Shown here in pieces: positions 37,503-46,317 of a stretch of DNA of 64,000 bases (position 1 is the stretch's first letter; every line of letters starts with the position of its first letter). Made by a program: the position numbers and the translations under genes. The DNA comes from Rosenbergiella collisarenosi. GTDB lineage: Bacteria; Pseudomonadota; Gammaproteobacteria; Enterobacterales; Enterobacteriaceae. Under the pieces are notes generated by a model that did no database searches, was not told where the DNA came from, and saw only the letters and a program-made list of their open reading frames with translations. The stretch spans positions 368,240 through 432,239 of the forward strand of contig NZ_JABBFP010000003.1 of the NCBI RefSeq assembly GCF_018494085.1, written 5' to 3'.

Positions 37503-38117
37503 TTAGCTGTAAAAGTAATCTTGTCCATGATGGCGGACGAACCAGCCGGTTAATGCCATCCGCTCTGTATGCGTCGGCAATACCTCGTGGAGAATCTGTT
37601 CGGACAGGAAGCAGACCATGCTACCGGCAACGGGTTCAATCACGGTCTTGCCTTCGGGAAGGTGTAAGCACAGCTGCCCACCGTTCTCTGGCAGCCAGTT
37701 CTGATTGATATAAAAAATCAGGGTGACGGCTCGCCGTTTATCTTGGGCGAAACAATCGTAATGCGGCTTGTAGAATGCCCCTTGCGGGTAGCGAGAGAAG
37801 TGCCCTTCGAAGCCATTTAATCCAAGATAAAACTCGCGATTAAGCAGCTGCTGGATCTCATCGACCCGCGATAGGTAATAGACCACCGCCGGATCGGTCT
37901 CACGGGGATCGATCCAGCTAATGCTATCGGAACGAATCGCTTCATTGATGATGTTTTTCAGCCCTTGACCGACACCCGCCTGAAGAAAAGTTCTTTTATG
38001 GCAGAGATCGGCTAACGCAGTCACCCACTCGCCAGGGATGACATTTTGCTGGTAATACCATCCCTGTTCGGATAACTGCTCAACGAAAGCGCTTGTGTTG
38101 ATCATAAACTGCGACAT
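37503..38117 (-). CDS. 2-oxoglutarate/Fe(II)-dependent oxygenase (prolyl-4-hydroxylase-like)
   Basis: This is a 204-residue cytoplasmic dioxygenase of the 2OG-FeII_Oxy_3 type. The iron triad is His119-x-Asp121 (KPHYDCF) with His177 (ILHEVLP), and Arg186 (ERMALTGW) is the expected 2-oxoglutarate ligand. The double-stranded beta-helix is clear in VTLIFYINQNW and GGQLCLHLP. Relatives hydroxylate proteins such as EF-Tu in Pseudomonas or act in SM-20-like oxygen sensing; the substrate here is unknown. It is on its own between an MFS gene and an NCS1 gene. Confidence 0.85.
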   Translation of the reverse strand: MSQFMINTSAFVEQLSEQGWYYQQNVIPGEWVTALADLCHKRTFLQAGVGQGLKNIINEAIRSDSISWIDPRETDPAVVYYLSRVDEIQQLLNREFYLGLNGFEGHFSRYPQGAFYKPHYDCFAQDKRRAVTLIFYINQNWLPENGGQLCLHLPEGKTVIEPVAGSMVCFLSEQILHEVLPTHTERMALTGWFVRHHGQDYFYS

Positions 38118-38175
38118 CCCAAAATAGAAAGGATGCGCAGTATAGCGTGAGAATCACCTAGCCTCTATGCACTGA

Positions 38176-39663
38176 CTAAGATTCTTTACCGGGTACGAAG
38201 TGCGTCAATGATGACGGTTGTGGGGTGAGCACCTCACGGGGGTGTAACAGAAAGTGTGCGATACCGGCAATGCCTACGCCGATAAACCAGCTAAAATTCG
38301 CCACTTCGTGAAGACTCGGTATAAAACTAATCACTAGGCCTATCGTCACTGCGGGGACGAGTGCCGCGACCGCACGCAGGTTTACGCCACCTTGGTACCA
38401 ATAGCGCCCTTGTTTTGTGGCATTAAACAGGTCATCGACATCGATCTTACCGCGTTTAATCAGATAAAAGTCACACAGTAAAATACCAAATAGCGGACCG
38501 ATAAAGGCCCCTAACACATCGAGGCTATAGTGAATAAGCTCGGGAGATTGGAAGAGATTCCAAGGCGTCAGCAGCACGGAGCCGATTGCCGCAATCATTC
38601 CGCCCATACGAAAGCTAATTTTTTGTGGGGCGCAGTTAGAAAAATCGAAGGCGGGCGAAACGAAATTTGCCACGATGTTGATCCCGACGGTCGCAATAAT
38701 CATCGTCAACAACGCGAGTGCCATCACCAGACCATTTCCCATATGGGCCACGGTCTCGATCGGGTCGGTGATCATCTGGCCGAATAGGCTTTTCGTACCA
38801 GAAACGATAATGACCGTAATGACTGAGAACAGTAAAAAGTTGAAAGGTAGACCCCAACGGTTGCCTCGACGCACGGCCTGCATTGATTTGCCGTAGCGCG
38901 CGAAGTCGCCAAAATTCAGTAAGGGACCGGAGAAATAGGAGACGACTAAAGAAATAGCCGTCACCATCTGCCAAGTCTGTTGCGACGTGCTCAGCGCTTT
39001 ATCGGAGAGCGTCAGCGAGATACCGTGCCAACCGGTCTGCGCGACGATCCATGCCGCCAAGGCGAGCATCACGATATAGACGGCAGGCCCGGCAATATCA
39101 ATGAAAGCCTGAATGGTACGCATCCCGCGCCAGAAGACCAACGCCTGCACACACCACATCACCGCAAAACAGATCCAGCCCAGCGCCGATAGGCCGACGA
39201 AATGCGGGAGGGTTAGCGGCGTAAGACTTGGCCAGAATTTAAGTAACACGAGGAGCAAAGCGTTGGACGCCAACCAGGTCTGGATCCCGTACCATGCAAA
39301 GGCAATCAGGCCACGGATCACTGCCGGGATATTTGCCCCAAACACGCCAAACGCTTGACGACAGACGACGGCATAAGGCACCCCCGTCAGCTGACTCGGG
39401 CGGGCAATCAGGTTAGCGGCGGCCTGAACGATACAGATCCCAATCAATAAACAGAGCAACACTTGCCAACCGGCTAACCCTAAGGCGAAGAAACTCGCGG
39501 CAACGACGTAGCCACCCATGCTATGAATATCTGACATCCAGAAGGAGAAAATGTTGTACCAAGACCAGTGCTGCTCAGCGACTGGAGCCAAGTCGTCGTT
39601 GGTCAACCGCGGGCTGTAGCTTGCGGGGTAATGCGGTTGCGATGTGGGATCGTGTTGCGCCAT
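38176..39663 (-). CDS. NCS1-family permease (allantoin/hydantoin/nucleobase type)
   Basis: This is an inner-membrane cation symporter of the NCS1 family (PucI, Mhp1, YbbW relatives) with about 12 membrane segments. Motifs are SWYNIFSFWMSDIHSMGGYV near the N-terminus, GVPYAVVCRQAFGVFGANIP, FAWYGIQTW, and GDFARYGKS in the middle. I place the start at Met4 of the longest frame (39663), which has AAGAGG nine bases before it; the first ATG abuts that site. The gene is divergent from an allantoin/hydantoin racemase, which makes allantoin or a 5-substituted hydantoin the likeliest cargo (inference from context). Confidence 0.85.
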   Translation of the reverse strand: MAQHDPTSQPHYPASYSPRLTNDDLAPVAEQHWSWYNIFSFWMSDIHSMGGYVVAASFFALGLAGWQVLLCLLIGICIVQAAANLIARPSQLTGVPYAVVCRQAFGVFGANIPAVIRGLIAFAWYGIQTWLASNALLLVLLKFWPSLTPLTLPHFVGLSALGWICFAVMWCVQALVFWRGMRTIQAFIDIAGPAVYIVMLALAAWIVAQTGWHGISLTLSDKALSTSQQTWQMVTAISLVVSYFSGPLLNFGDFARYGKSMQAVRRGNRWGLPFNFLLFSVITVIIVSGTKSLFGQMITDPIETVAHMGNGLVMALALLTMIIATVGINIVANFVSPAFDFSNCAPQKISFRMGGMIAAIGSVLLTPWNLFQSPELIHYSLDVLGAFIGPLFGILLCDFYLIKRGKIDVDDLFNATKQGRYWYQGGVNLRAVAALVPAVTIGLVISFIPSLHEVANFSWFIGVGIAGIAHFLLHPREVLTPQPSSLTHFVPGKES

Positions 39664-39809
39664 AAGTGCCATCCTCTTAAACGAATTCGAACTGATGGCG
39701 CTAACGCTGCAAATAACATACCAATATCACTTCTAGTGAAACAATAATTCCAATCCCGCTGCGTATGGGGTTCGGTTGCCAAAGACAGAAACCGTGACGC
39801 ATAATGACC

Positions 39810-39876
39810 TCTTGCACTTTATCTACGAGATTCATTAGAGTGCAAGACCGACATCACTTGCACACTACCTGTGCAA
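39810..39876. promoter_or_regulatory. Cluster of TTGCAC inverted repeats between NCS1 permease and racemase genes
   Basis: Four copies of one half-site occur. TCTTGCACT (39810-39818) pairs perfectly with AGTGCAAGA (39839-39847), and TTGCACA (39858-39864) with TGTGCAA (39870-39876). The last copy ends 23 bases before the racemase ATG. Such repetition in a divergent intergenic region is typical of a regulator binding array. Confidence 0.65.
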
Positions 39877-39899
39877 TCCCCCTATCCTCTGGAGATCCT

Positions 39900-40655
39900 A
39901 TGCCCCGCCATCGTATTCAACTGATTAATCCCAACACGAGCCAAGCCATGACCGAAACCATGGCGATCACTGCCCGGAAGATTGCGGGTTCCCGCCTCGA
40001 TATTGATGCGGTGTGTCCTGATGAGGGCGTTCCTTCTATCGAGGGGCATTTCGATGAGGCTGTTGCGACGCTTGGGATCCTCCAGCAGATCCGTGCCGGT
40101 GAAGATCGTGGGGTGCAAGGGCATATCATCGCCTGCTTTGGCGATCCGGGTTTGCTGGCTGCACGTGAAGTGGCGACGGGGCCGGTGCTAGGGATAGCGG
40201 AGGCGGCGATGCATATGGCAAGTTTAGTGGCCACACGTTTCTCAATCGTCACCACCCTGCCGCGCACGGTGATTATCGCGCGACACCTGTTGCATCGTTA
40301 TGGTTTCCACGATCACTGTGCCGCGGTACATGCTATCGATCTGCCGGTATTAAGCTTAGAAGATGGCAGCGGTACGGCGCAGCAGAAAGTCCGTGAATAT
40401 TGCCTGCGCGCCAAAGAGCAAGATAACGTTGGCGCAATTATTCTCGGCTGCGGCGGGATGGCTGATTTGGCGACACAGCTAAGCGATGAGCTTCAGATGC
40501 CGATCATCGATGGGGTCAGTGCCGCCGTCACGCTGCTCGAATCATTACTGAATCTTGGCATCACCACAAGCAAATGGGGGGATCTCGATTTCCCACGCAA
40601 TAAAGGGATTAGCGGGCCTTATGCGGCATGCCTCCCTTCGTCACTTACCCCTTAG
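39900..40655 (+). CDS. Allantoin/hydantoin racemase (Asp/Glu racemase superfamily, HpxA-like)
   Basis: This is a cofactor-independent racemase that interconverts the enantiomers of allantoin or hydantoins. From the ATG at 39900, which has GGAGAT just before it, the 251-residue protein starts MPRHRIQLINPNTSQAMT. The two catalytic cysteines are Cys79 (HIIACFGDPG) and Cys184 (ILGCGGMAD), the pair used by Klebsiella HpxA. The earlier in-frame ATG at 39804 lies inside the repeat cluster and is rejected. No allantoinase or hydantoinase is present in the window, so the downstream pathway must be elsewhere. Confidence 0.87.
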   Translation: MPRHRIQLINPNTSQAMTETMAITARKIAGSRLDIDAVCPDEGVPSIEGHFDEAVATLGILQQIRAGEDRGVQGHIIACFGDPGLLAAREVATGPVLGIAEAAMHMASLVATRFSIVTTLPRTVIIARHLLHRYGFHDHCAAVHAIDLPVLSLEDGSGTAQQKVREYCLRAKEQDNVGAIILGCGGMADLATQLSDELQMPIIDGVSAAVTLLESLLNLGITTSKWGDLDFPRNKGISGPYAACLPSSLTP

Positions 40656-41041
40656 GCGCTCGTCGCTAGTGCGGCCGTCGCGGCCGCATACTGATGGCAG
40701 GTCACCTCTAAGGCGTTCGCCGACTCATCGTGAAAATAGATAGACCAGGTCAGCGCGTGGTCGACCACGGTATAAGCAACCCCCTGTGCGCGTAAGGCAT
40801 TGAGGAGAGCAGGCAGCTGAGTGGCTTGCGTGGAGAAGGCGATGGTAGGGCCGGGCGCGTGGCCTCGCCGCGGGAACAGCGACAGAGAGGCCGCCGCACA
40901 GCTGATAACGTAAGGGCCTCCCTCTTCGAACCACTGCCTGAAGGCCGGATCGGGGTGGAAGCCTAAAATCTGCCGATACCATGCGGCGGCGGCGTGAATA
41001 TCGTCTACATAGCGATGAATATGGTCTAAGGCGTCGATCAT
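40652..41041 (-). CDS. VOC (glyoxalase/bleomycin-resistance) family protein
   Basis: This is a 129-residue vicinal-oxygen-chelate fold protein starting MIDALDHIHRYVDDIHAAAAW, with YRQILGF and the C-terminal SIYFHDESANALEVT that carries the usual metal-ligand Glu. The start at 41041 has GGAG six bases upstream; the longer frame start at 41101 is unlikely. It converges on the racemase with a 4-base overlap of the stop codons. The substrate is unknown; such proteins often act as lyases, dioxygenases or thiol transferases. Confidence 0.82.
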   Translation of the reverse strand: MIDALDHIHRYVDDIHAAAAWYRQILGFHPDPAFRQWFEEGGPYVISCAAASLSLFPRRGHAPGPTIAFSTQATQLPALLNALRAQGVAYTVVDHALTWSIYFHDESANALEVTCHQYAAATAALATSA

Positions 41042-41176
41042 CGCTCGCTCCAAAATCCCTACCTTGCCGCACAATCCTCGAGCGGTCAACGCAGGGCGCA
41101 CGCGTAGGCAAACCGTCTCTCGCTTTTTTGTTCATTGCGTTGAATAATCATCCTCTACTTTTTTTAGGAGCGTCCG

Positions 41177-41683
41177 ATGGAGCTTGCCTGTCTTGATACT
41201 TTACTCGCCTTTAAGTCATGGGCGGATCAGCAAACATTAACGGCTATCGCCGCAGTCGATACGGCGCAGTACGCCGAGCAACAGAGAGTCATGCTGCGTT
41301 TGATGAATCATATCTATGTCGTGGATAGAATTTTTCAGGGCAACTTGCGGGGCACCGACCACGGTTATCGCGCCTTAAACACCGTAGAGACCCCGACAAT
41401 CGCTGAGTTATCTTTATCGATGCGCGCTTGCAGTGAGTGGTATCGTGACTATGTCGGCGCTAACTGGAACCCGGCACAAAAGATTACCTTTACCTTTGTC
41501 GCGGGTGGCCAAGGGGTGATGAGCGCGGTAGAGATGGTGCATCATAGCCTGCACCACAGCAGCTATCATCGCGGGGCAGTAGGTTGGTTGATCGCTCAGG
41601 CAGGGGGCAAGCCCCCTCAAGATGCGCTTACCGTGTTTCTGCGTGACGTCGCACCATCGGAGTGTGTTCTACGACAGGCCTGA
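41177..41683 (+). CDS. DinB-family protein
   Basis: This is a 168-residue four-helix-bundle protein of the DinB/YfiT fold, which includes metal-dependent thiol transferases. The expected metal triad is His45 (MNHIYVVDRIF) plus His127 and His131 in HHSLHHSSYHRG. The C-terminal region GWLIAQAGGKPP follows, as in family members. A ribosome-binding site AGGAGCG precedes the ATG. It is a single gene between the VOC gene and the FUSC gene, and the function is not known. Confidence 0.85.
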   Translation: MELACLDTLLAFKSWADQQTLTAIAAVDTAQYAEQQRVMLRLMNHIYVVDRIFQGNLRGTDHGYRALNTVETPTIAELSLSMRACSEWYRDYVGANWNPAQKITFTFVAGGQGVMSAVEMVHHSLHHSSYHRGAVGWLIAQAGGKPPQDALTVFLRDVAPSECVLRQA

Positions 41684-41805
41684 TAGACGATGTGGCCGAC
41701 GGCGCGTAATCCGTCGGCCAGTTGCGCACTTCGATAAAAAAATTAAATCGCCAGCAAATATTCTCTAATTTTTGATCACGATCATACTTCCACTTTCTTG
41801 CGAAA

Positions 41806-41827
41806 GGCGTAAGATAAGTCTTACGCC
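41806..41827. promoter_or_regulatory. Perfect 9-bp inverted repeat upstream of the FUSC gene
   Basis: GGCGTAAGA (41806-41814) and TCTTACGCC (41819-41827) flank a 4-base spacer, 105 bases before the FUSC ATG. It could be an operator or an RNA hairpin. A second, smaller repeat (TCTAAA-4-TTTAGA) lies close to the ATG at about 41909-41924. Confidence 0.5.
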
Positions 41828-41931
41828 AACTCGTGGAAACGCCACCATGTTTTCAATCGCCTAATTCTCTTCATCGCATTATCGCCTACTGGCAAGAACC
41901 CTTTTTCTAAATTTTTTTAGATATTATAACA

Positions 41932-43896
41932 ATGCATAACTCTCTTTTTTACCGGCTCCGTTTTGCCTGTAAAACGACCTGTGCGCTGCTCCTCGCACTC
42001 GCATTAAGTTTTATTCTTGAACTGGACACCCCAAAATGGTCGATGATGACCGTCGCGATCATCACCGCATCTCCGGCGTTCGCCAGCGGCGGTGAACCAA
42101 TGAGTGGCGTCTTGCGGTTTCGTGGCTTCTTACGACTGATAGGGACGGCGGTGGGCTGTATCGGTGGCGTGGTGATCATGACCTTATTTAGCCGTGCGCC
42201 GGTGCTGCTATTATTAGCCTGCTGCGCGTGGGCGGGGTTCTTCTCCTGGCTCTTTACCGTCGTTAAACAAGAGATCAGCTACGCCTTCGGGCTGGCCGGT
42301 TATTCGGTATTTATTATTTTGGTCACCGCCTGGCAGACCCCCCACGATGTGTTACAAATCGCTCTCTACCGTTTTTTTGAGATCACGCTCGGCCTGCTCT
42401 GCCTGATCCTCTCCGACCTGATCTTCCTTCCGCGCTCGGTGAAGCAGACGATCGACCAGCGTGTCGCGGAGCTACCGCTAAACTGTTTTCACCTGCTCGC
42501 GCGCTGCTTTACCAGCGATGATGCTCAAGCCTTCGAGGAGGCCTTCCGCCAGCACCTCAGCCAAGCGAAAGCGTTACAAGCGATGCGCCAGACGCTGCGT
42601 ATGGAATCCTCCCATTATTCGTCGATGATGCACCGGCGACTTAAGGGGATAAACGGCATTCTGTTCCACCTCCTCACGCTCAGCTACGAGACGCAACACT
42701 ACTTTCACCAACGCCCCGATAAACGTGCGAGTCACTGGTATTTACTCTTTCAGGGCGCTATCGCCACTCCCGAGCAGCTCAACCAAAAATTACATCAGTT
42801 TACCTATCTCATCCATCAGTTGCCTGCCTCGCAGACGCCTTATGCGTTGAGTGCATGGTTGAAGGCGATGAAGGAGCTGCGGATTTTAGTGCGTGGCCTG
42901 CACGCTCATCAGCCGCTGCATGAGCGCGAAAAAGAGATTATCGAACGCTACACCATCACCCCCGCGCAAACGGCACAGCGTAAACATGCGTTTATTAACG
43001 GCATGCGGACCTTTGTCACGACCGCGGTGGGCTGTCTGCTATGGCTCGTCATGGACCCCAATGCCATCAGCGGCTTTCTGATTATTGCTAGCATCGTTAC
43101 GACCCTTGCGATGCGTGCGGAAAGCCCTAAAGCCCTAGGCCTCGACTTTATCTACGGCATGATCTACATCATGCCGATCAGTATGTTGTTCTACCTGTTG
43201 ATCCTGCCCGCGACGCAGCAGAGTTTTTTCCTGTTGCTCCTCGCATTGGGTAGCCTGGTATTTATCCTCTCTCTCGCGGTGCAATATAAAATTATGGGCA
43301 GCGGGGCCTCGCTAATGTTTATATTTAACCTTATTCCGATCACTAACCCCGAAACCTTTAATTTCAGCCATACCCTCGACAGTGGGCTAGGACAGATATT
43401 GGGTGCGATTATCTCGCTGGTGATTATCTCGGTGATCCCCGATCTGCATAAGACACATCTGGCGAATGCGCTGATCCGCAATATTTTAGTCACCGCCCTG
43501 CAGACGCTGACCACTAACCCGCAGCGGCGCAAGAAAAATCGCCTCAGTGGGCTGTACGACCAATTGCTCCAATTGATTACCCTCGATAGCCGTCACTTGA
43601 TGCGCTATCAGCTCGCCATTAATCTCATCATCATCTATCGACGGATTAATGCCATTACTATCCATAATTTTCCAAGGCTGGCGGAATTTCATCAGGAGAT
43701 CCGCGACTGCGCCACGCTGTTATCGACCAGTAAGCTGGCGGTACAGCGTGAGCGTGCCTTCGAGCAGCTGCAGCAGCTACTACAGCGTTACCGAGCGGAG
43801 ATCGAACAGTTACCGACACCAGAGAAACTGACGCTGGTGATCGAGGATCTGCAACAACTGTTAGATCATCATAAAGCGCCATTAATCGCCGGCTAA
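41932..43896 (+). CDS. FUSC-family inner-membrane efflux protein (AaeB/YccS-like)
   Basis: This is a 654-residue protein of the fusaric acid resistance family. It has an N-terminal block of membrane segments (about residues 10-160, beginning RLRFACKTTCALLLALAL), a cytoplasmic helical region (about 165-345), a second membrane block (about 355-500) and a helical C-terminus. AaeB, the best known relative, exports aromatic carboxylic acids with the adaptor AaeA. No adaptor gene is adjacent here, so it may be closer to the stand-alone YccS type. A perfect inverted repeat lies upstream. Confidence 0.87.
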   Translation: MHNSLFYRLRFACKTTCALLLALALSFILELDTPKWSMMTVAIITASPAFASGGEPMSGVLRFRGFLRLIGTAVGCIGGVVIMTLFSRAPVLLLLACCAWAGFFSWLFTVVKQEISYAFGLAGYSVFIILVTAWQTPHDVLQIALYRFFEITLGLLCLILSDLIFLPRSVKQTIDQRVAELPLNCFHLLARCFTSDDAQAFEEAFRQHLSQAKALQAMRQTLRMESSHYSSMMHRRLKGINGILFHLLTLSYETQHYFHQRPDKRASHWYLLFQGAIATPEQLNQKLHQFTYLIHQLPASQTPYALSAWLKAMKELRILVRGLHAHQPLHEREKEIIERYTITPAQTAQRKHAFINGMRTFVTTAVGCLLWLVMDPNAISGFLIIASIVTTLAMRAESPKALGLDFIYGMIYIMPISMLFYLLILPATQQSFFLLLLALGSLVFILSLAVQYKIMGSGASLMFIFNLIPITNPETFNFSHTLDSGLGQILGAIISLVIISVIPDLHKTHLANALIRNILVTALQTLTTNPQRRKKNRLSGLYDQLLQLITLDSRHLMRYQLAINLIIIYRRINAITIHNFPRLAEFHQEIRDCATLLSTSKLAVQRERAFEQLQQLLQRYRAEIEQLPTPEKLTLVIEDLQQLLDHHKAPLIAG

Positions 43897-43955
43897 CCCC
43901 TCATTGGGGGCATGCCTTTATAGGAATTTTTCCGCTGGTAAGGGCTGGCGTTGTC

Positions 43956-43978
43956 GAGGTAGCATTTTTCCCTACCTC
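43956..43978. promoter_or_regulatory. Inverted repeat upstream of the iron alcohol dehydrogenase gene
   Basis: GAGGTAG (43956-43962) and CTACCTC (43972-43978) flank a 9-base spacer, 47 bases before the ATG. It is a possible operator; no regulator gene is next to it. Confidence 0.35.
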
Positions 43979-44025
43979 TCTTCGCAAGTAAGTCGGCTAG
44001 AGTAGAGAAAAAAGGGAGCCATACT

Positions 44026-45177
44026 ATGTCGCCACTGATCGCGTTATGCAGTAATCAACAGACTCTTAGTGGGTATGGTGCGCTGCACCAATTACCCACC
44101 CTACTCGGACATACTGCAGGGGACGTACTGCTATTCGCTAGCCCCTCGTTTCTGGCCAGCGCCCACTGGGCAACCTTAGCGCCGCATATAGCCGCCACTC
44201 TGGTCGATATCGTGACGGTGACGCATGAGGCCTCGCCGCAACAACTCAATGATTGGGTGACGACTTGGCGGGGGCGCTGTCGAACCGTGGTCGCAATCGG
44301 CGGCGGCAGTACGCTTGATGCGGGCAAGGCATTTAGTACGCTAGCCTGTCATCCGCTCCCGGCCGAACGCTACCTCGAAAAGATCGGTGATACTGCCTTG
44401 ACCGCAGAACGCTTAACCTTTCTCGCAATCCCCACGACGGCGGGAACTGGCAGCGAGGTTACGCAAAATGCGGTAGTGACCGATACTGCCGTGTTGAAGA
44501 CCAAGGCCTCGCTGCGTCACCCTAACTTGGTGCCTGATTACGCGATATTGGACCCTGCGCTATTGCGCGGGACCCCCGCCGCTGTCTTAGCTAACTGCGG
44601 GATAGACGCCTTTACTCACCTGTTCGAGGCTTACCTTTCGCGCCAAGCGAATCCCCTGACGCGAGCCTTGAGCCTTACCGGCCTACGCTTATTTGTCGAG
44701 GCGTGGCCATTTCTTGCCGACAGCGATACGCGCGGCGAGGCGGCGCGCGAGAAAATGTTGAATGCCTCATGGTTAGGCGGGCTATGCTTGGCGAGTGCCG
44801 GGCTTGGCGTTATTCATGGCATCGCCGGGGAGCTGGGGGCACTGAAACCTTGGCATCATGGGAAGGTCTGCGGGCAGCTGCTTCTACCTTTCTTTGACCG
44901 CCTGGCCGAGAATGAAAACGAGGCTCAGCAATCCCTGCTGCACGAATTAAACCACCAGCTTTTTCCTCTCGCCCAGCAGCAGTTTCCGGCACAACACCTT
45001 AAGCTATGGATCACCGATAACGCCTGCTCGCCCTTCTGGCAGACCACAGAGCGCTTAACCCCTGCGCAGGTCACCGCGATTGCCGAGCGTGCGACCAATA
45101 AGTATTCCTTAGTGGATTACAGCGCGGCCGATCGCGCGGGCTTGATCACCCGCGCCTGGCCGGAAGGTCACCACTAA
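44026..45177 (+). CDS. Iron-containing alcohol dehydrogenase (maleylacetate reductase-like)
   Basis: This is a 383-residue NAD(P)-dependent group III dehydrogenase. It has the nucleotide motif GGGSTLDAGKA (92-102) and IPTTAGTGSEVT. The metal ligands expected for the family are Asp194 and His198 (GIDAFTHLFEAY), His264 (GVIHGIAGEL) and His278 (KPWHHGKVCG). The substrate cannot be told; relatives reduce maleylacetate, butyraldehyde or lactaldehyde. The ribosome-binding site GGGAG is clear. It converges closely with the ABC-2 permease operon (3 bases between the stop codons). Confidence 0.87.
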   Translation: MSPLIALCSNQQTLSGYGALHQLPTLLGHTAGDVLLFASPSFLASAHWATLAPHIAATLVDIVTVTHEASPQQLNDWVTTWRGRCRTVVAIGGGSTLDAGKAFSTLACHPLPAERYLEKIGDTALTAERLTFLAIPTTAGTGSEVTQNAVVTDTAVLKTKASLRHPNLVPDYAILDPALLRGTPAAVLANCGIDAFTHLFEAYLSRQANPLTRALSLTGLRLFVEAWPFLADSDTRGEAAREKMLNASWLGGLCLASAGLGVIHGIAGELGALKPWHHGKVCGQLLLPFFDRLAENENEAQQSLLHELNHQLFPLAQQQFPAQHLKLWITDNACSPFWQTTERLTPAQVTAIAERATNKYSLVDYSAADRAGLITRAWPEGHH

Positions 45178-45180
45178 CGC

Positions 45181-46317
45181 TTAATGCTGACTGCCGCGAT
45201 GGATAAATCGACTGAGTAACCGTCTGTCGCGCAGGAAGGTCAGGACTAGGCTGGCGAGACTGTATACGGCAAAAAGGAGTAATAGCATACAGATATCGGG
45301 CAGCGCCTCGCGTAGCGATAGTCCCATCTGGTTGACCCCTGCAATGGCTTTAATCGCCCAGGTAGACGGAAACAGGCTGGAGATAAACCTGACCGGGCCT
45401 GGCATCGCCTGCAGCGGCCAGATCGTACCGGAAATATAGAATACCGGGGTCGTAATGAAAGAGAGGGTGAGATAGATCATCTCTACACGGCGGATACACT
45501 CGGTTAACAACCGCCCAAGCCCGAGCACCGCCAGTAAAAATGGGAAGGTAAGTAACAGTAGCATAGGGATAGAGGCCGCCTGCTCGTAGCCTAAGACCCA
45601 AGGCCATAGGGCAAACAGAACGATGGATAAAAATAACCAGATAGGGATCAAGGCGGACAGCGCACCTAAGACCACGGGCAGCTTAGGCCGCCCTTGCGCG
45701 CTCATCATCAAGCAGACCCGCACGCTGGCGATCAGCAGTGAGTGTTGTAGTAACATCACTAAGAGGCCGGGGAAGATAATTGCCGCGAAGCTGATCCCCG
45801 GGTTAAATAACGGCAGGGTCAGCCCGGTCATCGGCGTTAGCACCACGTTCGCTTCCGCTTGGGTAAACTGGCTCTTCATCATCAGCTCGACCTCATACTG
45901 GTTAAGCATCTGCTGATAAGCGGCTAACACGTTCTGCTGGATCTGGCCGTTCGGTAGACGGTTGGTCGCATCGCCAAAGACGGGGATGGCGACGCTCTTA
46001 CCCGATAGCATCTTCTTCTCAAAATCCACCGGGATCTCGACCACCGCGTATAACTTACGGTAACCCATGTCACGTTGCGCCTGACCGAGCTTATCATAAG
46101 TCACAACATTGAGCTTAGGGCTGGCATCGAGATTACGCGTGAGCAAATGGCTGGCCGAACTATGATCCAGGTCGACGACGGCAACAGGCATTTCCCATAC
46201 CGTACCCTTGGCATAGACCATGCTGATAATGCATAACGATAATAACAGCATCGCCCACATCGGCTTTTCCAGCATCCCCGCGAGCACCTTTTTGAAGGTC
46301 GCCCAATATTCACTCAT
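45181..46317 (-). CDS. ABC-2 type permease (YhhJ/YbhR-like), second of pair
   Basis: This is a 378-residue inner-membrane protein with an N-terminal membrane helix, a long periplasmic segment (about residues 45-180, with VVDLDHSSASHLLTRNLDA) and five or six helices in the C-terminal half, including LLSFITTPVFYISGTIWPLQAMP (in two parts). This is the ABC2_membrane_3 layout. Its ATG overlaps the stop codon of the preceding permease (46314-46317). No ATPase gene lies in the operon. Confidence 0.88.
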   Translation of the reverse strand: MSEYWATFKKVLAGMLEKPMWAMLLLSLCIISMVYAKGTVWEMPVAVVDLDHSSASHLLTRNLDASPKLNVVTYDKLGQAQRDMGYRKLYAVVEIPVDFEKKMLSGKSVAIPVFGDATNRLPNGQIQQNVLAAYQQMLNQYEVELMMKSQFTQAEANVVLTPMTGLTLPLFNPGISFAAIIFPGLLVMLLQHSLLIASVRVCLMMSAQGRPKLPVVLGALSALIPIWLFLSIVLFALWPWVLGYEQAASIPMLLLLTFPFLLAVLGLGRLLTECIRRVEMIYLTLSFITTPVFYISGTIWPLQAMPGPVRFISSLFPSTWAIKAIAGVNQMGLSLREALPDICMLLLLFAVYSLASLVLTFLRDRRLLSRFIHRGSQH

